Origin: Sphingomonas kyeonggiensis
Lineage (GTDB): Bacteria > Pseudomonadota > Alphaproteobacteria > Sphingomonadales > Sphingomonadaceae
Assembly: GCF_030812785.1 (NCBI RefSeq)
Contig: NZ_JAUSTJ010000001.1
Span: 434,001 to 498,000, forward strand
DNA length: 64,000 bases
Direction: 5' to 3'
Position numbers and translations under genes: made by a program. The notes under the pieces were generated by a model. It was not told the DNA's origin. It was given only the letters and a program-made list of their open reading frames with translations, and did no database searches. Positions 31,683-40,964 of this stretch are shown piece by piece (position 1 is the stretch's first letter; every line of letters starts with the position of its first letter).

Positions 31683-33062
31683 ATGGCACAGCTTTGTCCG
31701 GGTTCGCCGATCGCGCGGCAGCACGCGCTGATCATGGCGCGGCGCGGCGCCTCCCGGGAGACGGTCGGGTTCCGCGCGCCCGACAGCGCCGTCGAGACCG
31801 GGGCGTGTGAAGAGCTGTTGCTCGACCGCAGCCCCGGCCACGCGCTCATCGTTGGGCCCAGCGGATCGGGCAAGACGCGCAACGTCGCTATTCCCAACTG
31901 CCTCTGGTACCTGGGCTCGCTCTTCGCTCTGGACATCAAGGGCGAACTCGCCGAGACGACGGTGCGCCGCCGCCGGGAGCTGGGACAGCAGGTCCATGTG
32001 CTTGACCCTTTCGGCATCACCCATTTCGTCGGCGCCGGCATCAATCCGCTCGATCTTCCGGACCCGGCAAGCCCGGAATTCGAAGCCGATTGCTGGATGA
32101 TCGTCCGGCTGCTCACCGCCGGGCAGATGAGTCTACAGGACCGGTTCTGGGATCAGAGCGCGGAGGCGCTGCTGGCGGCGGTGATCGCCTATCACATCGA
32201 ATTCATGCCGCCTGAGAATCGCAACTTGGCGGCGGTGCGGACATTCCTATGCAACCCTGACCTCAGCTATCAGATCGAGACGCTGCTCCAGCGACCGGAA
32301 CTCGCTGCATCACACGGGCTCGCGGCGGACGAGTTCCGCAATTTCCTGGGGCATGAGGGCGAAAAGGTACGCACAAGTATCCGGTCGACCGCAATGCAGC
32401 ACCTGTCGATCTTCAACGGCAGCCAGATCGTCAACGCGACTTCGACCTCAACTTTCGATCTCGACGCGATCACTCGGGGCGAGCGGATCTCGATCTATCT
32501 CGTTGTCCCGCCGCACAGGCTCGAGTCCTTTGCGGCGCTGGTCCGTTTGTGGATCGCGGTGGTGATGACGCAGATCATGCGACGCACCAGCGCGCCCGAT
32601 CTCCCGACGCTGTTCCTGCTCGACGAGGTCGCGCAGTTGGGCAGTTTCCCGCTGCTGCGAACCGCAGTCACGCTTCTGCGCGGTTATGGCGTCCGCTGCA
32701 TGATGTTCGTCCAGGACGTCTCGCAGCTCCGCCAGCTCTTTCCAAGCGACCATGCGACGATCGTCAACAATTGTTCTACCGTCGCGACGCTGGGGCACGC
32801 GTCCTACGCCATGTCACGCGAACTCTCCGACCTGCTGGGCGATATCTGTGCGGACGACCTGTTCGCGATGGACGGCGACACGATTGCGGTGCGGCAATTT
32901 GGCCAGCGCACCGCACGATCAAAAAGGGTCGACTATCTCAAGGACGATCTGTTCGCGGGTCAGTTCGACCGGCCGCGGATGGCACCGATCGGTCCCACTG
33001 GCCCCGGGGAACACCACTCGGACGCGCTGGTCGGCATGAACCCCGCATCGCTGCGTGGTTGA
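31683..33062 (+). CDS. VirD4/TraG-like ATPase lacking membrane anchor
   Basis: A 459-aa protein. Walker A GPSGSGKT (58-65), the family motif SLFALDIKGELAE, the segment GAGINPLDLP, Walker B LFLLDEVAQLG (about 308-318) and VQDVSQLRQLF place it in the TraG/VirD4 type IV coupling ATPases. Conjugative members have two N-terminal membrane helices and are longer; this one starts almost at the ATPase domain. No relaxase or type IV secretion genes are nearby, so it is probably recruited as a DNA- or protein-pumping ATPase of the island. It is the last gene of the rightward operon. Confidence 0.87.
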   Translation: MAQLCPGSPIARQHALIMARRGASRETVGFRAPDSAVETGACEELLLDRSPGHALIVGPSGSGKTRNVAIPNCLWYLGSLFALDIKGELAETTVRRRRELGQQVHVLDPFGITHFVGAGINPLDLPDPASPEFEADCWMIVRLLTAGQMSLQDRFWDQSAEALLAAVIAYHIEFMPPENRNLAAVRTFLCNPDLSYQIETLLQRPELAASHGLAADEFRNFLGHEGEKVRTSIRSTAMQHLSIFNGSQIVNATSTSTFDLDAITRGERISIYLVVPPHRLESFAALVRLWIAVVMTQIMRRTSAPDLPTLFLLDEVAQLGSFPLLRTAVTLLRGYGVRCMMFVQDVSQLRQLFPSDHATIVNNCSTVATLGHASYAMSRELSDLLGDICADDLFAMDGDTIAVRQFGQRTARSKRVDYLKDDLFAGQFDRPRMAPIGPTGPGEHHSDALVGMNPASLRG

Positions 33063-33228
33063 GGAATACCATCTTGTTCGAACAGGACAGGCCTTGATGC
33101 TTCAAACGAAGCATTGCGCACTATATGCCTTCGTTCCGGTGCAATCTCCATATTGGGAATTCCGTAAATCCCGGCATGATGATGACAGACGGCATTCCTA
33201 GTCGTTGTTGTAAACGTCTCGGGGGTAT

Positions 33229-33450
33229 ATGCGTAAGCTATTAGCCGGCGGGCTTGCTCTGGGCATTCTGTCCGCTTCGTATGCCTTGGCCACAGAAACT
33301 GTGACCTATTCTTACGATGCGAAGGGTCGCCTGGTGAAGGTAGAGCGCTCGGGCACTGTGAACAACAGTGTCAAATCCGAATACGCTTACGACAAGGCCA
33401 ATAATCGGAAGAACGCCAAGGTGACGGGGTCGCTGAACTCCGCGCCGTAA
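33229..33450 (+). CDS. Small secreted YD/RHS-repeat peptide
   Basis: A 73-aa protein with a signal peptide (LLAGGLALGILSASYALA) and about one and a half YD repeats (VTYSYDAKGRLVKVERSG, SEYAYDKANNRKNA). It lies 220 nt before the big RHS gene on the same strand. It looks like an isolated RHS unit: either a remnant of a longer gene or a partner of the large protein. Confidence 0.65.
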   Translation: MRKLLAGGLALGILSASYALATETVTYSYDAKGRLVKVERSGTVNNSVKSEYAYDKANNRKNAKVTGSLNSAP

Positions 33451-33669
33451 GTCGCGGCGAAGTTTCCTCGATATCGCAGATCGATGCCTCTCCAGACCGC
33501 CCAAGGCATCCGATTTCGTTCCCCTTTCGAGATAGAGATTGGTCCGGCGATAGTCGGCAGCGCACACTCAGCGCCGGGCGCTTTGATGTCCGCGCCACCT
33601 CGCCCGGGCACCGTATAATACAGCAGCATTTCCACCGAAATATCAAATAAGTATCTCTTGGAGGTATTG

Positions 33670-36600
33670 ATGGCCTGCTTTGACATGCAGAAGTTTCGTT
33701 CGGTGCTTTTGATTTCGACGGTCTTGTCCACCGGCGTCATGGGCATGGCGGCCAAGGGACAAACTGTCGCGCCACCGCCTCCACGTGAGTCGATCGACGC
33801 CAACGGCGTCGACTTGTTTCTAGGAACGATGAACGCCGAAACCAACAAGCTGCAAATGGGATCCGGCGAGAATAGCGCATCCTTCTATCTCATGTTCAAG
33901 GGCAATATTGGCTGGTCCGATAACGTCGCATCACGAATAACGATCTATGGCACGCGTGCAGTAGTGCTCTGGCTCGGCAGGTCATATGAATTCATAAATG
34001 GTCCTTCATATGCCCCGACCGCAGCAGACGGGACTGTGCTGACGAAGAATGGGAACATATATTCCTTTACAGCAGCTGACGGCACGGTCGTTCGATTTGA
34101 CGCGACATTGGCCATCAATGGCCCACCTAATTTGGGGGCTCATATTCTGGATGCTACTAGTCCGAACGGATACAAAATAACATACCAATATGAACTGAAG
34201 AAATACCGCAAGCGCGTACAAACTCCGGACGGCCCAGATTTTGTAGATGTCGATGTATATCGAATGAAATCTGCCACCTCTTCCTCTGGATATCTGACAG
34301 AATTTACCTATCAGGTCGATTCACCAGGTTCCAATGGAGCTGCCTTCTATAAATTTTATTCGGTGGCCAGCACCAAGCAGACAAATACGCTAGCTGCCGC
34401 CTCGCCGTCTCAGACGATGACGACTACTATCGATAGCACCGGACAGCTGCTCACTATTGTCGATCCCATGGGGCGCCAGTCCACCTATCGTACCCAGAGT
34501 GGTATCTATCTGGCAGGTATCCAAGGAGCCGGCCAGTCCAGCGAGAGCGTAACCGTCACCTATGATGGTTCGAACCGCGTCTTCAGTGTGACGAACGCTT
34601 CGGGCACGACAACGTACACCTACAGCGATAGTGGCAATAGCCGGACCACTACCGTCACGAATTCGCTCGGCAACGCCGTGACCTATGTCTTCGACATTGC
34701 ACTGCAAAGGATGCGATCGAGCAAAGACTCGCTGCAGCGCCTGACCCAATGGGATTATGACGCATCGGGGCGTGCCACCAAGGTGACGGCGCCCGACGGC
34801 AATTACACGCAGTATAGCTATGACACGCGCGGCAATGTCATCGAGACCCGGGAAGTCGCCAAGTCGAATTCCGGGTTGGCGGACATCGTGACTACCGCGG
34901 GATATGACGCATCTTGCACCTCCCCCGCCAAATGCAATCGGCCGAACTGGACCAAGGATGCAAAGGGCAATCAGACCGACCTCACTTATAATGTGACGAC
35001 TGGCCGGCTTCTGACCCTTGCAGCCCCCGCCGCCGCCTTGGGGGGCATTCGCCCAACGACTACCTATGGGTATACGGCAGCTGGCGGCGTGCAGATGGTT
35101 AGCAGCATTTCTGCGTGCCAGACGGCCGCATCGTGCGCGGGCACGGCCGATGAGTTGAAGAAGACGATCGCCTATAACGCCAATGGCCTTCCGACCTCGA
35201 TCGCGATTGGTGCGGGCGATGGCTCCCTGGCGGCAACCACCACCATCGCGTATGACGCGATAGGCAATGCCACAAGCGTGGACGGGCCGCTTGCCGGAAC
35301 CGCGGACACCATAGTGTATCGCTACAATGCCGATCGCGAACTGGTCGGCGTGGTATCGCCGGATCCGGACGGAGCGGGGCCGCGGAAACCACGCGCGGAG
35401 AGATTGGTCCGCGATGGCCGAGGCCGGGTGACCCTTGCCGAGCAGGGCAACGTAAATAGCCAGAGCGACGCGGACTGGACTGGGTTTGCAAGCCAGCAGC
35501 AGCTCGCAATCGACTACGATATTGGCGACCGCACGACAAAGCGGACCGCGAGCGCGGGCGGGGCCGTCTATCAGGTAACGCAATACGGGTACGATGCCGG
35601 CGGTCGGCCGGAGTGCACCGCATTACGGATGAACGCTGCCACATGGGGCTCGCTGCCGGCGTCTGCGTGCACGCCCGGGACTGCCGGCACAGCCGGACCC
35701 GACAGGATCACCCGCAACAGCTATGACACCGCCAACCAGCTCACCAAGGTGCAGACCGCCTATGGGACTGCCGATCAATCGGACGAGGCGACGAGCACCT
35801 ATACGAACAACGGTAAGATCGCGACGGCAACCGACGGCGAAGGCAACAAGACCAGCTACGAGTATGACGGGTTCGATCGCCTGTCCGTGACCCGCTTTCC
35901 GGTCAACGCCGCAGGCGCCGCAACCAGTTCGGCCACCGACTATGAGCAACTCGGCTACGACCCCGCAGGCAACGTGACGAGCCGCCGCCTGCGCGACGGG
36001 CAAACCATCACTTATGGTTATGATGACCTTGGCCGAATTGCCAGCAAGACGACGCCGAACAACGCATATCTCGATTGGGATGTGGCCTATAGCTACGATC
36101 TGCTCGGACGGCTGAAAAATGCGACCGGCAATGGCTATGCAGTCAACGCCTTCATCTATGACGCCCTTGGGCGGGTGGTCGACGAGCAGAACTACAATGC
36201 CGGCACGCTTCACGCTTATGATCTCGCCGGACGGCAGACGCGGCTCACCTGGAGCGATGGCTCCCATGTCGACTATGACTACAGCGTCACGGGCGAAGTA
36301 ACCGCTATCCGGGAGAATGGCGCGACCTCGGGCACGGGCGTACTGGCGAGCTACACCTATGATGACCTGGGCCGACGCACCGGCGTAACGCGCGGCAATG
36401 GCACCACCACCAGCTATGGTTATGACGCGCTCTCACGCCTTGGGTCGCTGACTCAGGATCTGGCCGGAAGCGGCTATGACTTCACCAACGGATTCACCTA
36501 TAATCCGGCCAATCAGATCGCATCGCTGACGCGCTCCAACGATGCTTATGCCTGGGGCGGGCATTACAATGTCGATCGCCCCTATGCGATCAACGGCCTG

Positions 36601-37848
36601 AATCAGGTGACGGCTGCCGGGGTGACGCCGCTGGGCTATGACGGCCGCGGAAACCTGACGAGCTCTGGCGGCTCCAGCTACGACTATACTTCGGAGAACC
36701 GCATGTCGTCCGCGCCGGGCGTCACGATGGTTTATGAACCGGCCGGCGGACAGCTGCTCCAATATTACACCGGCCCTGCCGGAGATACGCGTTTCGCTTG
36801 GTCGGGCAGCCAGATGACGGCAGAGTATAATTCCACCAGCGGCACGATCCTGCGGCGCTATGTCTGGGGGCCCCGCACCGACGAGCCGGTAGTGTGGTAC
36901 GAGGGGTCCGGGACTGCCGACCGGCGTTGGCTTCACGCGGATGAACGTGGCTCCATCGTTGCAGTTACCAATGCCTCGGGCAGCGTCATCGGCGTGAACA
37001 GCTATGACGAGTACGGCATTCCTGCTGCAGGCAATATCGGCCGCTTCCAATATACCGGGCAAGCGTGGCTACCTGAGCTCGGAATGTATTATTACAAGGC
37101 TCGTTTCTACTCCCCCACGCTGGGCCGTTTCATGCAGACCGACCCAATCGGGTACGGCGATGGGATGAATTTGTACAACTATGTGGGAGGGGATCCGGTA
37201 AATCTCACAGATCCAACCGGATTGGACGCCAGATGCAAAGACGGCACCGAAGTGAAGGCCAGCGATACGCGAGACGATTCATGTCAAGACCATGGGGGCT
37301 ATGACGAAGAATCTTTCTCAAATGGAGGCGGCACTCACAGCTACGGCGGAATCAGTGGGAGCCTGACGTTCGGCATTCCTAGCGGTAATTTCGGGCTCGT
37401 CTCGTCAGCCCTGGGTGGGTCGGGCTCCGCGGGTGTAAAATTGCCGAAACCCCAGGATGGATATCGTTGCCTGGAGTCCGCAGTGGCCTTCGGGCAAGGA
37501 TTGAAGGATTGGGCGAAGACAGCAAACTCCTATGGCACGAACATCGCAATCGTAGCCGGCGCAGCTGTGATTATACCTGGCGGGCAAGCCTTTGCGCCCG
37601 AGCTGGGCATCCTCTCAGGTATATCTTTTGCCGTTGGTGGCGTGCTTGATATCGCCGGCTCGACGGTTATTGCCGTTGAGACGGGAGATTACAGGGGATA
37701 TGGCTTTGATGCAGCGTCAGCTATTCTTGGCCAGATCACAGGCACTGGGCACGCCGTTACAGATGCAGCGGGGGCAAAAATAATTGATACCATGAGCGGC
37801 GCCGCTCAGGAAGCCAATGGCATTAGCCCTAAGTGCCCAGGAGCATAG
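33670..37848 (+). CDS. Secreted RHS-repeat protein with variable C-terminal tip
   Basis: A 1392-aa protein. After an N-terminal signal-like segment (SVLLISTVLSTGVMGMAAKG) come many YD repeats (for example TYSYDDLGRIASKT-like, YGYDALSRLGSLTQDL) and the RHS-associated core (ARFYSPTLGRFMQTDPIGYG, from about 1144; DPTGLDARC). The last 200 residues differ from the cage: a Ser/Gly-rich stretch and a hydrophobic glycine-rich region (IAIVAGAAVIIPGG, ISFAVGGVLDIAGS). This is the layout of polymorphic toxins, with the tip as the possible effector. GGAGG at 33660-33664 supports ATG 33670. A tiny membrane gene follows 2 nt later. Base composition is lower in GC at both ends of the gene. Confidence 0.9.
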   Translation: MACFDMQKFRSVLLISTVLSTGVMGMAAKGQTVAPPPPRESIDANGVDLFLGTMNAETNKLQMGSGENSASFYLMFKGNIGWSDNVASRITIYGTRAVVLWLGRSYEFINGPSYAPTAADGTVLTKNGNIYSFTAADGTVVRFDATLAINGPPNLGAHILDATSPNGYKITYQYELKKYRKRVQTPDGPDFVDVDVYRMKSATSSSGYLTEFTYQVDSPGSNGAAFYKFYSVASTKQTNTLAAASPSQTMTTTIDSTGQLLTIVDPMGRQSTYRTQSGIYLAGIQGAGQSSESVTVTYDGSNRVFSVTNASGTTTYTYSDSGNSRTTTVTNSLGNAVTYVFDIALQRMRSSKDSLQRLTQWDYDASGRATKVTAPDGNYTQYSYDTRGNVIETREVAKSNSGLADIVTTAGYDASCTSPAKCNRPNWTKDAKGNQTDLTYNVTTGRLLTLAAPAAALGGIRPTTTYGYTAAGGVQMVSSISACQTAASCAGTADELKKTIAYNANGLPTSIAIGAGDGSLAATTTIAYDAIGNATSVDGPLAGTADTIVYRYNADRELVGVVSPDPDGAGPRKPRAERLVRDGRGRVTLAEQGNVNSQSDADWTGFASQQQLAIDYDIGDRTTKRTASAGGAVYQVTQYGYDAGGRPECTALRMNAATWGSLPASACTPGTAGTAGPDRITRNSYDTANQLTKVQTAYGTADQSDEATSTYTNNGKIATATDGEGNKTSYEYDGFDRLSVTRFPVNAAGAATSSATDYEQLGYDPAGNVTSRRLRDGQTITYGYDDLGRIASKTTPNNAYLDWDVAYSYDLLGRLKNATGNGYAVNAFIYDALGRVVDEQNYNAGTLHAYDLAGRQTRLTWSDGSHVDYDYSVTGEVTAIRENGATSGTGVLASYTYDDLGRRTGVTRGNGTTTSYGYDALSRLGSLTQDLAGSGYDFTNGFTYNPANQIASLTRSNDAYAWGGHYNVDRPYAINGLNQVTAAGVTPLGYDGRGNLTSSGGSSYDYTSENRMSSAPGVTMVYEPAGGQLLQYYTGPAGDTRFAWSGSQMTAEYNSTSGTILRRYVWGPRTDEPVVWYEGSGTADRRWLHADERGSIVAVTNASGSVIGVNSYDEYGIPAAGNIGRFQYTGQAWLPELGMYYYKARFYSPTLGRFMQTDPIGYGDGMNLYNYVGGDPVNLTDPTGLDARCKDGTEVKASDTRDDSCQDHGGYDEESFSNGGGTHSYGGISGSLTFGIPSGNFGLVSSALGGSGSAGVKLPKPQDGYRCLESAVAFGQGLKDWAKTANSYGTNIAIVAGAAVIIPGGQAFAPELGILSGISFAVGGVLDIAGSTVIAVETGDYRGYGFDAASAILGQITGTGHAVTDAAGAKIIDTMSGAAQEANGISPKCPGA

Positions 37849-37850
37849 CG

Positions 37851-38006
37851 ATGACAGAACTTAAGAGAATCCATCTCTTAATTTGTATAATGTTTGCAAT
37901 AGCACTATCAGCTAATCTTTACAGGATTAGCATCCTGCTTGGCTGGATTGCTTTGGCGATTGTTATATTAGGCTCAGTATGGGCTTGGAAGAAATTTGCC
38001 AACTAG
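37851..38006 (+). CDS. 51-aa two-helix membrane protein, possible RHS immunity protein
   Basis: MTELKRIHLLICIMFAIALS... has two hydrophobic helices (IHLLICIMFAIALSANLY and ISILLGWIALAIVILGSVW) and ends KKFAN. It starts 2 nt after the RHS stop. I counted 59 G+C in 156 bases (38%), far below the surrounding DNA, suggesting recent transfer together with the RHS tip. The position directly after a polymorphic toxin is where immunity genes lie, and a membrane protein would suit a membrane-acting tip. This role is inferred. Confidence 0.6.
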   Translation: MTELKRIHLLICIMFAIALSANLYRISILLGWIALAIVILGSVWAWKKFAN

Positions 38007-38196
38007 GGAGATTTCGCGATCTTGCAGGTCGCAGAAACTCGGGCGCTATCTCACCAGAAATCGTTGGAGCCATTGACTGTGGCATGATTTCAGGTCTGCC
38101 GCATGCGATGGTCAACTCGAACATAGACCGGCCGAATCGTGAGCGCCGACGGCGTTCTCCGTACGGCCATGCTGGCATCGCGCTAAGGCAGAAAGC

Positions 38197-38273
<77 letters not shown>

Positions 38274-38325
38274 CTGGAGCCAGAACAGGGCGCCTAGCAA
38301 AGCATTTGCGGCGGCGCCAGCCCCC

Positions 38326-38991
38326 TCAGTGCGCGGAATCCGTCTTCGGCTTTTTCGGCGCGGGGGTCTTGGGCTTGTAGGGACACAGATCCTCGACCAC
38401 GCAGCGCCAGCATTCCGGCGTGCGCGCCTTGCAGGTGTAGCGGCCGTGCAGGATCAGCCAGTGATGCGCGTGCAGCCGGAAGGGCTGGGGCACCACCTTC
38501 TCCAGCTTCTTCTCCACCGCCAGCACCGTCTTGCCCGGCGCCAGCTTGGTGCGGTTGCCGACGCGGAAGATGTGCGTGTCGACCGCGAAGGTCTCCGCCC
38601 CGAACGCAACGTTCATCACCACGTTCGCAGTCTTGCGCCCCACGCCCGGCAGTTGCTCCAGCGCCTCGCGGTCATTGGGCACTGCACCGCCGTGATCGCG
38701 GATCAGCGCCTCGGACAGCGCGATCACGTTCTTCGCCTTGGTGTTGAACAGCCCGATCGTCTTGATGTGCTGCTTGAGCCCCTCCTCGCCCAGCGCGACC
38801 ATCTTGGCCGGCGTGTCGACCTCGCGGAACAGCGCACGCGTTGCCTTGTTCACCCCGGCATCGGTCGCCTGGGCCGAGAGCACCACCGCGACGAGCAAGG
38901 TATAGTCGTTGACCGATTCGAGCTCGGTCTCGGGATGGGGATTGTCCGCGGCAAGGCGCGAGAAGAACTCGAAGACGTCTTCGCGCTTCAC
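38326..38991 (-). CDS. nth: Endonuclease III (DNA glycosylase/AP lyase)
   Basis: A 221-aa protein. The helix-hairpin-helix LPGVGRKTANVV contains the catalytic Lys, VDTHIFRVGNR contains the catalytic Asp, and the C-terminal 4Fe-4S loop C-x6-C-x2-C-x5-C is intact (CKARTPECWRCVVEDLC). It removes oxidised pyrimidines in base-excision repair. It starts at GTG 38991, which overlaps the dapB stop (GTGA). A basic tail (KPKTPAPKKPKTDSAH) is longer than in E. coli Nth. Confidence 0.95.
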   Translation of the reverse strand: MKREDVFEFFSRLAADNPHPETELESVNDYTLLVAVVLSAQATDAGVNKATRALFREVDTPAKMVALGEEGLKQHIKTIGLFNTKAKNVIALSEALIRDHGGAVPNDREALEQLPGVGRKTANVVMNVAFGAETFAVDTHIFRVGNRTKLAPGKTVLAVEKKLEKVVPQPFRLHAHHWLILHGRYTCKARTPECWRCVVEDLCPYKPKTPAPKKPKTDSAH

Positions 38992-39716
38992 CCGCCCAGC
39001 ACCTGGTCCATCGTGTAGCGGCCCGCCGGCTTGTCCGCGAGCCACAGCGCCGCGCGCACCGCGCCGCGCGCGAAGATCGCCCGGTCGTCGGCGCGGTGGG
39101 TGAGCTCGATCCGCTCGCCATTGGTCGCGAAGACGACGCTGTGGTCGCCCACCACCGATCCGCCGCGCAGGCTGGCAAGCCCGATGGTACCGGTGGCGCG
39201 GGGCCCCACCGTGCCGGCGCGGTCGGTCACCTCGGCCTCGGCAAGCGTCGTGCCCATGCCGGTGGCGGCGGCATTGCCGAGCATCAGCGCGGTGCCCGAG
39301 GGCGCGTCGGCCTTGTGGCGGTGGTGCATCTCGACGATCTCGATGTCCCAGTCGGCACCCAGCTGCTGTGCCGCCTCGCGCACCAGCCGCTGGAGCAGCC
39401 CGATGCCGAGCGAGGTGTTGCCGGTCTGGAGCACCGCGATCTCCTGCGCCGCCGCATCGATCAGCGCGTGATGCTGGGGCGAGAGCCCGGTCGTGCCCAC
39501 CACGATCGGCTTGCCGGCGGCGCGCGCGGCGGCGAGGTGCACCTCGAGCGCCTGGGCGGCGGAGAAGTCGATCAGCACGTCCGCTTCGGCTGCAATAGCG
39601 CCGGGATCGTCCTGGGCGTCGGCGCCGCCGGCAATGCGTGCGCTCATCTCGGGCGCCACCGCCGCGATCGCCTGCCCCATTCGGCCGAGGCTGCCATAGA
39701 TGCCGATGCTGGTCAT
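38988..39716 (-). CDS. dapB: 4-hydroxy-tetrahydrodipicolinate reductase
   Basis: A 242-aa protein. Nucleotide-binding GIYGSLGRMGQAI, VLIDFS, VVGTTGLS and the catalytic/substrate segment VEMHHRHKADAPSGTAL with His-His and Lys are all present. It reduces HTPA in the lysine/diaminopimelate pathway. ATG 39716 opens the Rossmann motif. It is coupled to nth by a 4-nt overlap. Confidence 0.96.
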   Translation of the reverse strand: MTSIGIYGSLGRMGQAIAAVAPEMSARIAGGADAQDDPGAIAAEADVLIDFSAAQALEVHLAAARAAGKPIVVGTTGLSPQHHALIDAAAQEIAVLQTGNTSLGIGLLQRLVREAAQQLGADWDIEIVEMHHRHKADAPSGTALMLGNAAATGMGTTLAEAEVTDRAGTVGPRATGTIGLASLRGGSVVGDHSVVFATNGERIELTHRADDRAIFARGAVRAALWLADKPAGRYTMDQVLGG

Positions 39717-39756
39717 GCACGCTCCTCTGGCACAGCGGCGGGAGCGCGCAATAGGG

Positions 39757-40164
39757 TTATTTCGCGTCCTCGTCCTGCTTCTTCGGCTTCTTGCCCAGCG
39801 CGATGGTGGCGGTGGCCATCAGTCCCACGCCCTTGGCGCCGGGCAATTCGCGCTGCACCGCCACCACACTGCCCTTGCCGCCGCCGGGCAAGCGGAAGTC
39901 GGGACGCAGCGGCTTCTCGGCCCAGCGCGCCTCGTCGAGCGCGGGCAGGCGCATACCGTTCGGATTGCCGCAAACGGTGATCGTGTCCCCACCTGGCCGG
40001 CAGGGCCGCTTCGGCACCATCGCGGCGTCGCCCGCCTCGTCGGGACTGGGAAAGATCGGCGCCCGGTCCTGCGGGGCGAGCGCGGCGAGGAGGAAGGCGG
40101 TGAGCACGGTCCGAGTGAACCGGTGATTTGCGGCACCGGCGTGGCAAATGCCCGGAAACGACAC
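39757..40164 (-). CDS. Secreted hypothetical protein
   Basis: A 135-aa protein. A hydrophobic stretch (VLTAFLLAALAPQ) follows basic residues, suggesting a signal peptide. The mature part has VPKRPCRPGGDTITVCGN (two cysteines, probably disulphide-linked), then a basic end with KKPKKQDEDAK. Starts are GTG 40164 or GTG 40107; neither has a strong ribosome site. It is divergent from the sirtuin. No family is recognised. Confidence 0.6.
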   Translation of the reverse strand: MSFPGICHAGAANHRFTRTVLTAFLLAALAPQDRAPIFPSPDEAGDAAMVPKRPCRPGGDTITVCGNPNGMRLPALDEARWAEKPLRPDFRLPGGGKGSVVAVQRELPGAKGVGLMATATIALGKKPKKQDEDAK

Positions 40165-40256
40165 GAATACACTCCGGCGCCGCGATCGTGCTTCGAGACA
40201 GCGCGTCAGCGTTGCGCGCGGTGGCGGCGGGCGTGGTTCATGCCTATCCTGCCGCC

Positions 40257-40964
40257 ATGCGCACCCTCCACAACATCGTCATCCTCACCGGCGCCGGGCT
40301 TTCGGCGGAGAGCGGCATCGCCACCTTCCGGGGGCCGGGCGGGCTATGGGAGGGGCATCGGGTCGAGGATGTCTGCACGCCGGAGGCACTCGCCCGCGAT
40401 CCAGAGCTGGTCCACCGCTTCTATGACGCGCGCCGGGCGAAGCTGGACGAAGTCGTGCCCAATGCCGCGCATGGTGCGCTCGCCCGGCTCGACGCCGAAT
40501 GGCACGGCGGACTGCTGATCGTCACCCAGAATGTCGACGATCTGCACGAACGCGCGGGCGCGAACCGTATGCTCCACATGCACGGCGAACTGAAATCCGC
40601 GCTCTGCGCGGCCTGCGGCGACAATGGGGAATGGGAAGGGTCGCTGCCGCCCGATAGCGAATGCCCCGATTGCGGCAGCCCGGCGCTGCGCCCCGACATC
40701 GTGTTCTTCGGCGAGATGCCCTATCACATGGAAGTGATCGAGCAGGCGCTGGCCGATGCCGACCTGTTCGTCTCGATCGGCACCTCGGGCGCAGTCTACC
40801 CGGCCGCCGGCTTCGTCCAGACTGCCCGCTATCACGGCGCGCAGACGCTTGAGCTCAACCTCGATCCCAGCGCCGGGAGCAGCTGGTTCGGCGAGACCCG
40901 GCTCGGCCCGGCCGGCACCCTGGTTCCCCTATGGGTGGAGGAGATGCTCGCCGCTCAGGCGTGA
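40257..40964 (+). CDS. cobB: NAD-dependent protein deacylase (sirtuin)
   Basis: A 235-aa protein. NAD-binding GAGLSAESGIATFRG, TQNVDDLHERAG, catalytic His in LHMHGEL, a CxxC...CxxC zinc site (CAACG, CPDCG), and VFFGEMPY and SIGTSG are all in order. It is a class III (SIRT5/CobB-like) deacetylase or desuccinylase in the cytoplasm. ATG 40257 starts immediately before the conserved N-terminus. Its end overlaps the converging next gene by 10 bp. Confidence 0.95.
   Translation: MRTLHNIVILTGAGLSAESGIATFRGPGGLWEGHRVEDVCTPEALARDPELVHRFYDARRAKLDEVVPNAAHGALARLDAEWHGGLLIVTQNVDDLHERAGANRMLHMHGELKSALCAACGDNGEWEGSLPPDSECPDCGSPALRPDIVFFGEMPYHMEVIEQALADADLFVSIGTSGAVYPAAGFVQTARYHGAQTLELNLDPSAGSSWFGETRLGPAGTLVPLWVEEMLAAQA

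Noticed and set aside
31683..33062. VirD4-like gene taken as sign of an integrative conjugative element
   Set aside because: No relaxase, VirB/Trb genes or integrase are in the window, and the N-terminal membrane anchor is missing.
38326..39720. One 464-codon frame seeming to fuse dapB and nth
   Set aside because: The upstream part is dapB read in the wrong frame (Arg-rich). The real dapB is in another frame and overlaps nth by 4 nt.
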